Below are positions 16,589-26,873 of a DNA stretch of 64,000 nt, piece after piece. Positions within the stretch are counted from its first letter, which is position 1. Each line of letters begins with the position of its first letter. The DNA is from Chitinophagaceae bacterium LGM1 (GTDB taxonomy: Bacteria; Bacteroidota; Bacteroidia; Chitinophagales; Chitinophagaceae), in contig CP075895.1 in NCBI GenBank assembly GCA_018604165.1, positions 2,723,001-2,787,000 of the forward strand. The letters are read 5' to 3'. The translations under genes and the position numbers were made by a program. The notes under the pieces are model-generated. The model was not told where the DNA came from. It saw nothing but the letters and a program-made list of their open reading frames with translations, and did no database searches.

Positions 16589-19012
16589 ATGAAAAAGTTC
16601 ATCACTTTTTTCTCCTTTTTATTCATCACCCACCTCAGTTTTTCCCAGTTCTATCAGGTGCCTTGTTGACTTAGTACACATAGCGTTGGTGGTATTAATG
16701 TTACAAACTCACCGGTTAATAGTTCTGCAGTATGTGTGCCTGTTCTATCTGTATGCAGCATGTCAAGCACACTTTTCAGGCATACAAGCGAACCAATTAC
16801 CAACACCCCAATGGGTTGGAAAATTGAATTTTCTCGTGGTGTTACACGTGTCCGTTTGCATACATACAGGTTAGCCAATAACGACTCGTTGTATATCTAC
16901 ATCAATGGCGTGCAATACCCGGTAACTGCTGCCAACCTCAGTGCACCAACCAGTGTATGCAGCAACATCAGCCCTGTCATGGCAACCCCCAACGGGGCTA
17001 TTACCTCTATTTATTCAGCCAGCATGTGCAGCACAGCATTAAATAATAATACTTTTAACGCGCAGACAGATATTGCGACACCTTATTTGATAGATTCGGT
17101 AAAGATACTTGGCCGAGCAGGACCTTGTGGTGGGGATGACGGGTCTTTAGTTTTCTTTGCTATTGATACCCTTGCGTATATACCCAGACCACTTGCCACC
17201 ACCAGCGTATGCGCAGGCGATACCATCAGGCTACCATATTATGTCAGTAATTTTTTCAATAGCGGCAATGTGTTTACGGCACAGCTTAGTAATGCCGCGG
17301 GCAGTTTCTCTGCCCCTGTCAATATCGGCAGCCGAGCCGATGTTAAAGATGATACCATTGTATGTGTCATACCCCGTACTACCGCGGGTGGTACAGGCTA
17401 CCGCATACGCATTGTCAGCAGCAACCCAAGCAGTATATCTTTTGATAACGGCACCAACATACAGGTAAAGGCACTGGCTGCTAATCGCATTATTAGCAGT
17501 AACAGCCCCGTGTGTGAGCCTGATACGGTGAGGCTATTCAGCAGCACCAGCACAACAGGCACTACCTTTAGCTGGGCAGGGCCATTGGCCTTTACTGCCA
17601 ATACCGCCAATGCCAAAACAGGTAACAGCACCACCGCCCATAGCGGGCAGTATATCGTTACCATGACGACCACGCAAGGCTGTGTAAGCAAAGACACTAC
17701 GACTGTGTTGGTAAAACCCCTACCACAAAAACCTGTAGCTAATAACGATACATCCCTCTGCACTGGTGCTACGCTCAACCTTAGTGCTGCTACAAGTACA
17801 AGTGGCGTAACATGGGCATGGACTGGGCCTAACAGCTATAACAGCACGGCACAAAACCCAAGCAGAACAGGTATGACCACCGCCGATGCAGGCAACTATA
17901 TTGTAACTGCTACACTGAATGGCTGTAGCCGCCGAGATACCACCAATGCTACGGTATTCGGCATTACGGCCATACCTACGGCTGGCAACAGCGGCCCCTA
18001 TTGCATACGCAGCGATATAGAGCTGAGTGCTACCAGCATCCCTGGTGCTACCTATACATGGAGCGGACCTAATGGTTTTACCAGTAATACAAGAAACCCC
18101 ATCATACCTGCTGCAACACTTGCATACGCAGGTACGTATAGTGTATATGCAACGGTGAATGGTTGTAACGGTAATCCATCTACCACCACCGTAAGTATGG
18201 TAACAGGCCCAACTGTGAACATCTACCCCAGCCCGAATGATACGGTATGCGGTAATGTAACAGGCAGTGCAACGTTCAATGCCATACCTGCTGGTGCAGG
18301 CACAGGCTTTGGCTACCAATGGTACAAAAACGGCAACCCCATAGCAGGGCCTACTAATAGCACCTATGCAGCCACCGGCATACTATCGGGCGATGTGTAT
18401 AACGTAAAGCTAATACCCGGCAGTGGTGCACCTTGTAACACACCTGTAAACAGCAACAGCATAGCCATGACAGTGCTGCCGTTTGTAACACCGGGTGTAA
18501 CCATAACAGTGAACCCTGATAGCATAGCATGGAGTGGGTTATTACTCACCTTCACCGCTACAGCAACCAATGCGGGTGCAAACCCCACTTACCAATGGAA
18601 GCGCAACAACCAAAGCCAGACAGGTGCCACGAGCAATACATGGGGTGCTCCCAACCTGACGGATAATGACAAGATAACCTGCGAGGTAACGAGCAGCTAC
18701 ATCTGCCCCCAACCAAGCAAAGCAACCAGCAACACCATCAGGCTGAAGATAAGTACGGGGATAAAAGGTACATGGGCAGGTAAGGTACCTACCATATACC
18801 CCAACCCCGTAAAAGACTTGCTGATGATTGAAGGCATTGCAACAGGCACAACAATACAACTAACCGATGTAGCAGGCAGAACGCTCATCCGCAAAACAGC
18901 TATTAGCAGCAACGAAACGCTGAATATACAAAACCTTATCTCGGGCAATTATATATTGCTGCTCGATGATAATAAGGGAAATAACATCAGAGTGAAGATT
19001 ACAAAAGAGTAA
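16589..19012 (+). pseudogene. T9SS-secreted Ig-repeat surface protein, interrupted by in-frame TGA
   Basis: An ATG at 16589 begins a good signal peptide (MKKFITFFSFLFITHLSFSQ), but codon 27 is TGA (16667-16669). The same frame then continues without a stop to 19012. The longest uninterrupted ORF starts at an internal ATG (16736) and would lack a signal peptide. Downstream are an N-terminal cysteine-rich domain, three Ig-like units (SWAGP, AWTGP, TWSGP cores), two further Ig-like domains and a T9SS type A domain (IYPNPVKDLLMIEG). It is a paralogue of the preceding 1084-residue protein, with a 90-bp identical stretch in the sorting domain. Nonsense mutation, sequencing error or recoding are all possible. 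Confidence 0.75.
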
Positions 19013-19015
19013 TTG

Positions 19016-19822
19016 CTATTGCAGATTCAGGTTACAGATTTCTTTTTTGTCTCTTGTATTGTATTTATAGAAACGAAAATCAAACCCTATGGTCAGCCTG
19101 TGATAGGCATCAGGCTTGTTTGAAAATACCGCCACACCAAACCCATCCAGATGGTCGTTAAAAATAGCATGGTAACAATACTCCAGATATAATCTTGCCT
19201 GATTCCCCAGCGTAATATGCGTGCCGATACCCACCGGCGCTACAAGCATACCCGTTTTGTATACAGTATTTGCCTCTTTATAATAATTCTCCCATGCAAT
19301 ATCACCTACAAAAAAAACTGAATCAATTCCACTCATATCCCTTTTCACATTGTTTTGCAAATAGCCAATCCCCGCAAAAAAATAGGGTGAAAACCGCTTG
19401 TATTTTTTCACTTTATATGTACGCGTGTATCTGTCGTCTTCTGCATACTCCCAATTATTGCCAGCAAACTCCCACTGCAGCATTGCGGACACTTCATGTA
19501 CCGTACTGGTAAAACTGAAACTTCTTTTACTACGCCATCCATCATGCCTGGCATCGTCGCCATTCAGCGCACCTGTATGATAATTCAGCCTGAAGGCAAG
19601 CTTATCCGTAACAGGTATACGAGACGCTAATTGCAAACCTATATTGGCAGTATTCAGGTCGCCGTATACAGAAGGAGTCAGGTCGCCCAGATACACCATA
19701 CCACTCATCCCCGCCGAAAAATTGACACTACTATACTCGTTGCCTTGCGCCATTGCATGCCATTGTGTAGTGCAGCAAATTAAGAGTAGAAAGAATAGAT
19801 TTCTTATCAATGTGATAACCAT
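19016..19822 (-). CDS. DUF6089-type outer-membrane beta-barrel protein
   Basis: 268 residues with a signal peptide ending AMAQ (1-26). The mature chain is rich in alternating aromatic strands (VNFSAGMSGMVYLGDL, FSPYFFAGIGYLQNN, YLEYCYHAIFNDHLDGFG, LTIGFDFRFYKY), the pattern of DUF6089 and related small outer-membrane barrels of Bacteroidota. Function unknown. It converges on the second Ig-repeat gene, with three bases between stop codons; no independent terminator is seen there. Confidence 0.8.
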   Translation of the reverse strand: MVITLIRNLFFLLLICCTTQWHAMAQGNEYSSVNFSAGMSGMVYLGDLTPSVYGDLNTANIGLQLASRIPVTDKLAFRLNYHTGALNGDDARHDGWRSKRSFSFTSTVHEVSAMLQWEFAGNNWEYAEDDRYTRTYKVKKYKRFSPYFFAGIGYLQNNVKRDMSGIDSVFFVGDIAWENYYKEANTVYKTGMLVAPVGIGTHITLGNQARLYLEYCYHAIFNDHLDGFGVAVFSNKPDAYHRLTIGFDFRFYKYNTRDKKEICNLNLQ

Positions 19823-19998
19823 TTACGGTATAAAGATAAACAAGCAAATCAGCCATACAAAGCATTGCATATATATCCTCAACCCTTCCTAATAAGCCGA
19901 CATTGGTACAGAATGGGGCAATTTTGATGTTTTAACATCTCTTTTCAAACCACTTTCGTTAATTTCAATGTCATTTTCTAAAAGCATATTCTCTTAAA

Positions 19999-20433
19999 AT
20001 GAAAAAACTAATATTACTCCTTCTGCCTATGCTGCTCTGCATAGCTACGGCCAATGCCAAAGATGGCGACGCTGCAACGGGCATAAAATTTCAGCAACTG
20101 AGCTGGAAAGACGCGATGGCAAAAGCCAAGAAAGAAAACAAACTGATATTTATTGATGTGTATACTTCTTGGTGCGGGCCCTGCAAATTATTGAAGAAAA
20201 ATACATTCCCGGATAAGACATTGGGTGCTTACTTCAATAAAAACTTCATCAATATTGCCATTGATGCAGAAGAAGGAGAATGGGTACAGTTTGCAGAACA
20301 AAACGCTGTTCGCGGATACCCTACACTGCTGATAATGGATAAAAACGGCAAAGAAGCCGGACGCACAATGGGCTACATGCCCGCAGAGCAACTACTGCAA
20401 TTCGGCAAGGAAGTAAAAGAAAAGAAAAAGTAA
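19999..20433 (+). CDS. Periplasmic thioredoxin-family protein
   Basis: 144 residues: signal peptide (1-20, ending ANAK) and a thioredoxin fold with the redox motif in DVYTSWCGPCKLLKKNTF and the cis-proline segment VRGYPTLLIMD. The WCGPC site implies real dithiol activity in the periplasm, such as thiol reduction or cytochrome and protein maturation; the partner is not indicated. Single gene with its own terminator. Confidence 0.88.
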   Translation: MKKLILLLLPMLLCIATANAKDGDAATGIKFQQLSWKDAMAKAKKENKLIFIDVYTSWCGPCKLLKKNTFPDKTLGAYFNKNFINIAIDAEEGEWVQFAEQNAVRGYPTLLIMDKNGKEAGRTMGYMPAEQLLQFGKEVKEKKK

Positions 20434-20450
20434 ACATCTCTCATCGACTA

Positions 20451-20489
20451 AAAAGAGAAGCACCTGCATAGCAGGTGCTTCTCTTTTTA
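20451..20489 (+). terminator. Intrinsic terminator after thioredoxin gene
   Basis: Perfect 17-base stem (20451-20467 with 20471-20487), loop ATA, and flanking A and T runs. Confidence 0.9.
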
Positions 20490-20594
20490 AAATAGTATTT
20501 GTGTCAGTTATTCTATGTCGAAATATCAAATGATATAATTGTCAACTGAAAATCAATACACGCATTTGTATCTGTATTTTTATTTTTGAATTTT

Positions 20595-20602
20595 TACTTT
20601 TG
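20595..20602 (+). promoter_or_regulatory. Possible -7 box for radC
   Basis: TACTTTTG fits TAnnTTTG and lies 10 bases before the radC ATG, which would give a very short or absent leader. No TTTG is found at the expected -33 spacing. Confidence 0.3.
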
Positions 20603-20612
20603 ACTTCAACAC

Positions 20613-21296
20613 ATGAGCAACAGCATCAAAACATGGAGCGAAGATGAACGCCCGCGAGAGAAAGTATTGCTGAAAGGGGTAGCATCGCTATCTGACGCTG
20701 AATTGCTTGCTATACTTATCTCCAGTGGCACGAAAGAGAAATCGGCACTTGACTTAGCAAGAGATATCTTATTATTGGCAGATAATAACCTGCACGAGCT
20801 TGGCAGGCTTGGTGTGATGGAACTGCAACAAACCAAGGGCATAGGCGAGGCTCGTGCCATTACCATTGCTGCAGCGTTAGAGTTAGGCCGCCGCCGCCAG
20901 ATGGGCGAAGCACTACAACGCACAGCCATCACCCAAAGCGGAGACGCTGCAGAGATAGCCATCCCCCTGATGCGTGATTTGGCTCACGAGGTGTTTTGTA
21001 TCTTTTACCTCAACCAAAGCAATAAAATACTCCGCTACGAAATAGTAAGCAGCGGCGGGCTCACGGGTACCGTAGCAGACATCCGCATCATGCTAAAAAA
21101 TGCCCTGCTGCAAAACGCCAATAAACTCATCATCGCCCACAACCATCCAAGCGGTAATATCAACCCCAGCCATCAGGACAAAGAACTGACCAATAAACTG
21201 AAAGAAGCTGCCGGATATATGGATATTCAACTGCTCGACCACCTGATAATTGCAGGTACAAATTACCTGAGCATGGCAGACGAAGGCATGATTTAG
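20613..21296 (+). CDS. radC: RadC-family JAB1/MPN protein
   Basis: 227 residues. N-terminal helix-hairpin-helix part with RPREKVLLKGVASLSDAELLA as opening signature, then a JAB1/MPN metalloprotease-like domain with the JAMM ligands in HNHPSGNINPSHQD. The family is traditionally called DNA repair protein RadC, but its real role is unsettled and many homologues occur beside mobile elements; here it is chromosomal next to an oxidoreductase gene. Start supported by the conserved IKTWSEDERPREK beginning. Length is typical. Confidence 0.92.
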   Translation: MSNSIKTWSEDERPREKVLLKGVASLSDAELLAILISSGTKEKSALDLARDILLLADNNLHELGRLGVMELQQTKGIGEARAITIAAALELGRRRQMGEALQRTAITQSGDAAEIAIPLMRDLAHEVFCIFYLNQSNKILRYEIVSSGGLTGTVADIRIMLKNALLQNANKLIIAHNHPSGNINPSHQDKELTNKLKEAAGYMDIQLLDHLIIAGTNYLSMADEGMI

Positions 21297-21373
21297 TGGC
21301 GGTTAATTGCTATATTGCAACGCTCTGTGAGCTTTAAAACATATACAAACTTACCATACATAGGCAGAACGTA

Positions 21374-22360
21374 ATGCTAAAGATAGGTGTAATAGGTGCA
21401 GGCCATCTGGGCAAGATACATATACAACAATGGAAGGAAGTACCCACCATTCAGATAATAGGCTTCTTTGACCCAAGCGATGAGCAAGCGGAAAAAGCCA
21501 TAGCTGAATACAACGTAACCCGCTATACGGATGTTGATGCGCTGATACAGGATGCAGACGCGCTGGATATTGTAGCACCCACCACCAACCACTACGAGAT
21601 AGCCAAGAAATGCCTGTTGGCTGGTAAGCACTTCTTTATAGAAAAACCACTTGCCAATACATTAGACGAAGGCCGTGAATTAGTGAAGCTGGTAAAAGAA
21701 GCGGGCATCAAATGTCAAGTAGGGCATGTAGAGCGTTATAACCCCGCTTATCTGGCGCTGGGTGAAGAGGTACTGCAACCTATGTTTATAGAAGCACATA
21801 GGCTGGCACAGTTTAATCCACGCGGTACTGACGTATCCGTGATACTCGACCTGATGATACACGATATAGATATTGTGATGCACTTGGTAAAAAGCCCCGT
21901 GCGTCGCATATCTGCAAGTGGTGTGTCCGTTATCAGCGAGACGGCAGACATTGCCAACGCCCGTATAGAGTTTGACAATGGTTGTGTAGCTAACCTCACC
22001 GCCAGCCGCATATCGCTCAAAAAAATGCGTAAGCTCCGCCTTTTTCAGCGCGATGCCTATATAAGTGTAGATTTTCTGGATAAGAAAACCGAAGTAGTAA
22101 GGCTGAAAGACGATACAGGCAAACGCAATATGTTCGATTTTCCACTAGATATGCCTAATGGCGATAAAAAAGTCATTTCTGTACAGATGCCTGAGGTACT
22201 GCCCTCTAACGCCATCCATGCAGAACTGACTGAATTTGCGGATGCCATCATCAATGACAAACCTGTGCGCGTAAGTGTGTATGATGGCTTTCAGGCAATG
22301 GACGTAGCTCACCAGATATTGAAAAAAATGAGCCTTCATAACGAATTACACAACGTTTAG
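21374..22360 (+). CDS. Gfo/Idh/MocA-family oxidoreductase
   Basis: 328-residue NAD(P)-dependent dehydrogenase. N-terminal Rossmann site GVIGAGHLGKIH, the conserved FIEKPLANT (Lys-Pro of the family), and HVERYNPAY in the substrate domain. The related group acts on sugar or UDP-sugar derivatives; proximity to a sugar transferase gene fits a polysaccharide role, but this is inference. It lies 77 bases after radC and 47 before the lipoprotein gene, possibly in one transcription unit with the genes to 24690. Confidence 0.87.
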   Translation: MLKIGVIGAGHLGKIHIQQWKEVPTIQIIGFFDPSDEQAEKAIAEYNVTRYTDVDALIQDADALDIVAPTTNHYEIAKKCLLAGKHFFIEKPLANTLDEGRELVKLVKEAGIKCQVGHVERYNPAYLALGEEVLQPMFIEAHRLAQFNPRGTDVSVILDLMIHDIDIVMHLVKSPVRRISASGVSVISETADIANARIEFDNGCVANLTASRISLKKMRKLRLFQRDAYISVDFLDKKTEVVRLKDDTGKRNMFDFPLDMPNGDKKVISVQMPEVLPSNAIHAELTEFADAIINDKPVRVSVYDGFQAMDVAHQILKKMSLHNELHNV

Positions 22361-22407
22361 CACAATTATTGCTTATTGAATAGACAGGTACGTTGACAGT
22401 ATAAATA

Positions 22408-23265
22408 ATGAGAGTAGTAACAACAGCAATAATAGCTGCAGCTTTCTTTTCACAAAGCTGTAATATCATTAACCCTGCAGAGCAGGTGCCTACTTATATC
22501 AAGGTAGATTCTTTTAAGATAACATCTGATGATTTGAATAAAACGGGTAGTACCAGCAGCAAAATAGCCGGTGTGTGGGTTTATGTCAACAATTCATTGG
22601 TTGGTGCTTATGATATACCCGGCACAATACCTGTATTAGCAGACAAGAATGCCAACATCATCATGACGCCCGGCATATCCTATAGTGGACTTAAATCTTA
22701 CCTCACACGTTACCCTTTTTACACTGCAGATACTTTCACATTAAATGCTACTCCGGGTAGTACCATTACACGCACTGCCACAGGACACTATACAGAGGCA
22801 GCACAATTTCAATGGAAAGAAGATTTTGAAACAGGCAACAGCCTGCTGAAACTGAATGACAACAGCACTACAGATACGAGTATTGTGCGTACATCAGACC
22901 CTGCAAAAGTGTATGAAGGTGGCGGTTCAGGCTATGTATATTTGACACAAGGCAGGCCATCATCAGAAAGTATTAACAACAGAGACATAAAGGTAACAGC
23001 AGGAGAAGCATATATTGAGATAAGCTATAAATGCAATACTTCTTTTGAAATAGGACTACAAACTACCATTTCAGGACAGATATACTATGAGTACCTGGCT
23101 GGCGTAAAAGCAAGCGCAGAGTGGAATAAAATATACATCGGCATCCAACCCTTCACAGGCAAATATAACGCTACCAACGTACGTATACTACTAAAAACAA
23201 AACTCCCGGAAGGTGCCGGTGATGCGTACGTATTACTCGACAACCTGAAACTGATTAGTTATTAG
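22408..23265 (+). CDS. Predicted lipoprotein of unknown function
   Basis: 285 residues with lipoprotein signal FFSQSCNI (lipidated Cys about 18). The C-terminal two thirds look like a jelly-roll: WKEDFETGNSLLKL, then SGYVYLTQGRPSSES and AYVLLDNLKLISY, as in carbohydrate-binding or MAM-like domains. No catalytic motif recognised. It ends three bases before the sugar transferase start, so the two are almost certainly co-expressed. Confidence 0.75.
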   Translation: MRVVTTAIIAAAFFSQSCNIINPAEQVPTYIKVDSFKITSDDLNKTGSTSSKIAGVWVYVNNSLVGAYDIPGTIPVLADKNANIIMTPGISYSGLKSYLTRYPFYTADTFTLNATPGSTITRTATGHYTEAAQFQWKEDFETGNSLLKLNDNSTTDTSIVRTSDPAKVYEGGGSGYVYLTQGRPSSESINNRDIKVTAGEAYIEISYKCNTSFEIGLQTTISGQIYYEYLAGVKASAEWNKIYIGIQPFTGKYNATNVRILLKTKLPEGAGDAYVLLDNLKLISY

Positions 23266-23268
23266 CAG

Positions 23269-24690
23269 ATGCTAAGCCCCTTAAAAAAACGAGCTATTAG
23301 CCGCCTTGTTATTACAGATTATGTAACGGCAGCTATTTCCTGGATAGTTTTCTGGGCATATCGTCATTCCCTGCTCGACAATACAGGCTTTTTTCAGTCG
23401 CTCGGCACATTGCAACCGCGCGATTATATCTTTGGTGTGCTCATCATACCCGGCTTTTGGCTTTTCCTTTATCTGTTATCGGGTACTTACTTCGACCTCT
23501 ACCGCAAATCAAGGCTCAATGAAATAAACCGTACACTAATATCCTGCATACTGGGTAGCATCTTTATCTCGCTATTCGTTTTTGCAAACGATGCGGTTGA
23601 TTATTCTTACTTCATCCGTATGACAGGGCGGTATCTTTTGATACACACAGCCATTACTTTGTTTGTACGCATGATAATCCTGAACAGAGTAAAGGCAAAT
23701 ATCATTAAGGGCAAGGTTGGTTTCAACACACTCATCATAGGTGGCAATCAGAAAGCCATTGATGTTTACAAGCAAATGAGCGACAGCCCCAAAGCATTAG
23801 GTAACATCTTCAAGGGCTTCATATATTCTAATCTTGAGTCAGCAAATGGCATGAGTAAATACCTGCCGCAGTTAGGTCATTTGTCTGAACTGGAAAGCAT
23901 CATTGATGCACACAATATTGAAGAAGTAGTAGTAGCCGTTGACTCGTCAGAACATCACTTGCTCGAAAACATACTTACCCGCCTTAGCTATCGTCCTGTA
24001 GTAGTAAAAGTATTGCCCGATTTGTACGACATTATTTCCGGCTCTGTTAAAACAAGCAATGTGTATGATGCGGTTCTCATACACATTCACCCCGACCTGA
24101 TGCCCGACTGGCAGCGTGTTTGCAAACGCACTTTAGATATTGTAGCTTCTCTTTTTGCACTCATACTGCTATCACCTGTTTGTGTATTTGCCGCTATCAG
24201 GGTAATGCTTTCATCTCCGGGTTCTATTATTTATAAACAAGAACGTATAGGGCTTTTTGGCAAGCCATTCTACATCTACAAGTTTCGCTCCATGTATGTA
24301 GATGCCGAAGCACAAGGCCCTGCATTGAGCAGTAAGGAAGATGCCCGTATCACACCATGGGGCAAGTTTATGCGCAAATGGCGTATTGACGAACTGCCGC
24401 AATTTGTAAACATATTGAAGGGAGATATGTCGCTGGTAGGGCCACGACCAGAGCGTAAGCATTTTATAGACATCATCAGCCAAACACACCCGCACTACAA
24501 ATACCTGCACAAAGTAAAACCCGGACTTACATCATGGGGCATGGTACAGTTTGGCTATGCCGAAAACGTAAAGGAAATGATGGAGCGCATGAAGTATGAC
24601 TTGCTATACATCGAAAACTGCTCTCTGGCACTCGACGTAAAAATAATGCTCTATACCTTAATGGTAATTTTCCAGGGACGTGGGAAATAG
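23269..24690 (+). CDS. Polyprenyl glycosylphosphotransferase (exopolysaccharide initiating sugar transferase)
   Basis: 473-residue membrane enzyme of the WbaP/WcaJ type that loads the first sugar phosphate onto undecaprenyl phosphate for polysaccharide synthesis. Four to five N-terminal spans (residues 10-140), a nucleotide-binding-like middle domain (TLIIGGNQKAIDVY), then the catalytic sugar transferase domain: KRTLDIVASLF, YKFRSMY, DELPQFVNILKGDMSLVGPRPE and KPGLTSWGMVQ. Length is normal. The last 33 bases overlap the convergent folC gene. Confidence 0.93.
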   Translation: MLSPLKKRAISRLVITDYVTAAISWIVFWAYRHSLLDNTGFFQSLGTLQPRDYIFGVLIIPGFWLFLYLLSGTYFDLYRKSRLNEINRTLISCILGSIFISLFVFANDAVDYSYFIRMTGRYLLIHTAITLFVRMIILNRVKANIIKGKVGFNTLIIGGNQKAIDVYKQMSDSPKALGNIFKGFIYSNLESANGMSKYLPQLGHLSELESIIDAHNIEEVVVAVDSSEHHLLENILTRLSYRPVVVKVLPDLYDIISGSVKTSNVYDAVLIHIHPDLMPDWQRVCKRTLDIVASLFALILLSPVCVFAAIRVMLSSPGSIIYKQERIGLFGKPFYIYKFRSMYVDAEAQGPALSSKEDARITPWGKFMRKWRIDELPQFVNILKGDMSLVGPRPERKHFIDIISQTHPHYKYLHKVKPGLTSWGMVQFGYAENVKEMMERMKYDLLYIENCSLALDVKIMLYTLMVIFQGRGK

Positions 24691-26016
24691 CCTGCCATTA
24701 TTCACATTCAGGTATTCTATAGCTTCACCAACAATAAAGAAACTACCCGTTATCAGTACCGCACCGCCTGCTGTAACCGCATTACGCGCCGCACTTACCG
24801 CATCTGCTACTGTATTGTACATTTCGCCTTGCAAGCCTACGGCCTCTGCACGTTTTTTCAATTCTGATGCAGGTAATGCACGGACGATATTAGCATTACA
24901 GAAATAGTATGTATTGTCTTGTGGTAGTAACGCCAGCACAGCATCTATGTCTTTGTCTTTTACAAAGCCTATCACAATATGCTTATTGTCTGCTGCTACT
25001 TGTTTCCACTGATTCGTCACTTCTGTTATACCTGCTATATTATGCCCTACATCGGCAATGATGAGTGGCGTTTCTTGCAATACATCCCATCTGCCAAACA
25101 AGCCTGTCAGTTTCTTTACTTTGCTCAATGCTCTTTGTACTGCTGCAAATGGTATATCCATACCCTGATTGGCTTTCAACACATCAACTGCTGCCAGTAC
25201 GGTTTTGATGTTGTGGTACTGATAGCTGCCGGGTAGGTCGCTCGTCAGGTCGTGCATTTCGCGCATCGCACGGTTCACCACTTTATAGTATTGTTGTGAT
25301 GGTGTGTTGCCTGTGCGTACCAAGTCCCACATAGCATCGGCATAATACACCGTGCTTTGCGCATGTACACTCTTTTCAAAAAACACACGCTCTGTTTCGG
25401 GGTGCTGCTGCCCTATTATTACAGGTATTTTATGTTTGATGATGCCTGCTTTTTCACTTGCTATCGCTGCCAATGTATCGCCCAGCAGGTCGGTATGGTC
25501 GTAGCTTATATTGGTAATGACAGACAGTATGGGAGTGATGACGTTGGTACTATCTAATCTGCCACCAAGCCCTGTTTCTATAACAGCATAATCTACTTGC
25601 TGTTCTGCAAAGTATGCAAACGCCATACCTACTGTTATCTCAAAAAAAGACGGTTCTATCTCTTCTATATTCGTTGTGTATTTATCAACGAAATCAATTA
25701 CCCATTCTTTGCTAACTGGCTTGCCGTTTACTCGTATGCGCTCTCTGAAGTCAACTAAATGTGGTGATGTGTACAAGCCAACTTTATAGCCACACTCTTG
25801 CAACACGGCTGCCAGCATATGGCTGGTGCTGCCTTTGCCGTTTGTGCCTGCTATATGTATTGATTTGAACTGCTCGTAAGGGTTGCTTAACAGACTACAT
25901 ATCTTGATGGTATTGTCAAGATTGGGTTTCAGAGCCGCCGCCCCTTGTCGCGAAAACATGGGCAATTTTTCGTAGAGGTAACTCAGTGTTTGTTCGTAGC
26001 GGTTGTCAGTACCCAT
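24658..26016 (-). CDS. folC: Bifunctional folylpolyglutamate/dihydrofolate synthase
   Basis: Cytoplasmic ligase adding glutamate to dihydropteroate or folates with ATP. Mur-ligase fold: P-loop HIAGTNGKGSTSHMLA (about residue 52), folate loop YTSPHLVDFRERI, GLGGRLDSTNV and ITNISYDHTDLLG, and C-terminal domain from about 300 with VLITGSFFIVGEA. 452 residues is slightly long but usual in Bacteroidota. It is eight bases downstream of the TonB-like gene, and its 3' end overlaps the convergent sugar transferase gene by 33 bases. Confidence 0.93.
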   Translation of the reverse strand: MGTDNRYEQTLSYLYEKLPMFSRQGAAALKPNLDNTIKICSLLSNPYEQFKSIHIAGTNGKGSTSHMLAAVLQECGYKVGLYTSPHLVDFRERIRVNGKPVSKEWVIDFVDKYTTNIEEIEPSFFEITVGMAFAYFAEQQVDYAVIETGLGGRLDSTNVITPILSVITNISYDHTDLLGDTLAAIASEKAGIIKHKIPVIIGQQHPETERVFFEKSVHAQSTVYYADAMWDLVRTGNTPSQQYYKVVNRAMREMHDLTSDLPGSYQYHNIKTVLAAVDVLKANQGMDIPFAAVQRALSKVKKLTGLFGRWDVLQETPLIIADVGHNIAGITEVTNQWKQVAADNKHIVIGFVKDKDIDAVLALLPQDNTYYFCNANIVRALPASELKKRAEAVGLQGEMYNTVADAVSAARNAVTAGGAVLITGSFFIVGEAIEYLNVNNGRLFPTSLENYH

Positions 26017-26024
26017 GCTGTGTT

Positions 26025-26873
26025 TCAGGAACGTGTTTTGAATACAAATGTAATATCGCCAAACTGTTCTTCATCACTATCTGTTCTTTTAGAGAACTTT
26101 ACTTTATCTAATTTGCGGAGCGCGATACTTTTTATCTCTGCATTAGTAAAAGACTTTACCTGCTTTCCTACTATCTCGCCCTCTTTATTTACCGTTACAC
26201 GTATCACCACTTTGCCGCCCTCTCTATAATCTGCCTCTGGTGGCGGATAGGCTATAATGCTACGCCCCCTGATAGTGTGACTGATGCCACCCCTGCCGGG
26301 TGTACCTGTATAGTTAGTAGCCCCGGGCGTACCACCCGGTACACCCCTGTCGCCATTACCTGTTGTGTTGCCCTCGCCTGTGCCGGGTTTGTTGGTAGCA
26401 GCACTGTTACCACCTCGCCCTGTGCCACCGTTATACACATAGCGTGGTTGTTGCGGCTTAGGTTGTGCGGGCTGTGTTGTTTGTGTATTTGCCTTAGTGG
26501 TTTGCTTTGGCTTTTCTGCTATTACGGTATTGCGTACAGGCTTCTTTGGTTCGGCTGGCTTGGTATTGATAACGGGTGCATCAGGCTCTTCTGTTTTCAA
26601 TACTTCCTTTTCGGTATTTGTTTCCTGTGGTGTGGCTACGGTTACATTATTTGCTTCCCTGTTATCGGGTGCGGGGTCTTCAGCTACCATCGGCTGGTCT
26701 GTACCACTGCCATCTGCATCTGTACCCAAGTTTACTTCTATACCCAGTTCTTGTACGGGTTGTTCGGACGCAGCATTGTATTTTATAAAGAAAAACAACA
26801 ACAGCAATACAACATGAACGATTACCGTCCACCCTGTGGCTTTTATATTAATGCTTTGTTGTGTTGCTTCCAT
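26025..26873 (-). CDS. TonB-like energy transducer protein
   Basis: 282 residues with a single N-terminal span (residues 15-33, TVIVHVVLLLLFFF), a long Pro/Thr/Lys/Glu-rich periplasm-crossing linker (about 45-190) and a C-terminal TonB-like domain (about 205-282, GGKVVIRVTVNKEGEIVG, ending FVFKTRS). This layout suits energy transfer to outer-membrane receptors or a TolA-like role. ExbB and ExbD genes are not within reach, unlike the common exbB-exbD-tonB-folC order. Followed by folC after eight bases. Confidence 0.82.
   Translation of the reverse strand: MEATQQSINIKATGWTVIVHVVLLLLFFFIKYNAASEQPVQELGIEVNLGTDADGSGTDQPMVAEDPAPDNREANNVTVATPQETNTEKEVLKTEEPDAPVINTKPAEPKKPVRNTVIAEKPKQTTKANTQTTQPAQPKPQQPRYVYNGGTGRGGNSAATNKPGTGEGNTTGNGDRGVPGGTPGATNYTGTPGRGGISHTIRGRSIIAYPPPEADYREGGKVVIRVTVNKEGEIVGKQVKSFTNAEIKSIALRKLDKVKFSKRTDSDEEQFGDITFVFKTRS

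Noticed and set aside
16667-16669. Selenocysteine at the in-frame TGA
   Set aside because: The organism uses TGA as an ordinary stop elsewhere (e.g. at 3418-3420), no SECIS-like hairpin was recognised, and the protein is not a known selenoprotein; listed as a nonsense codon instead.
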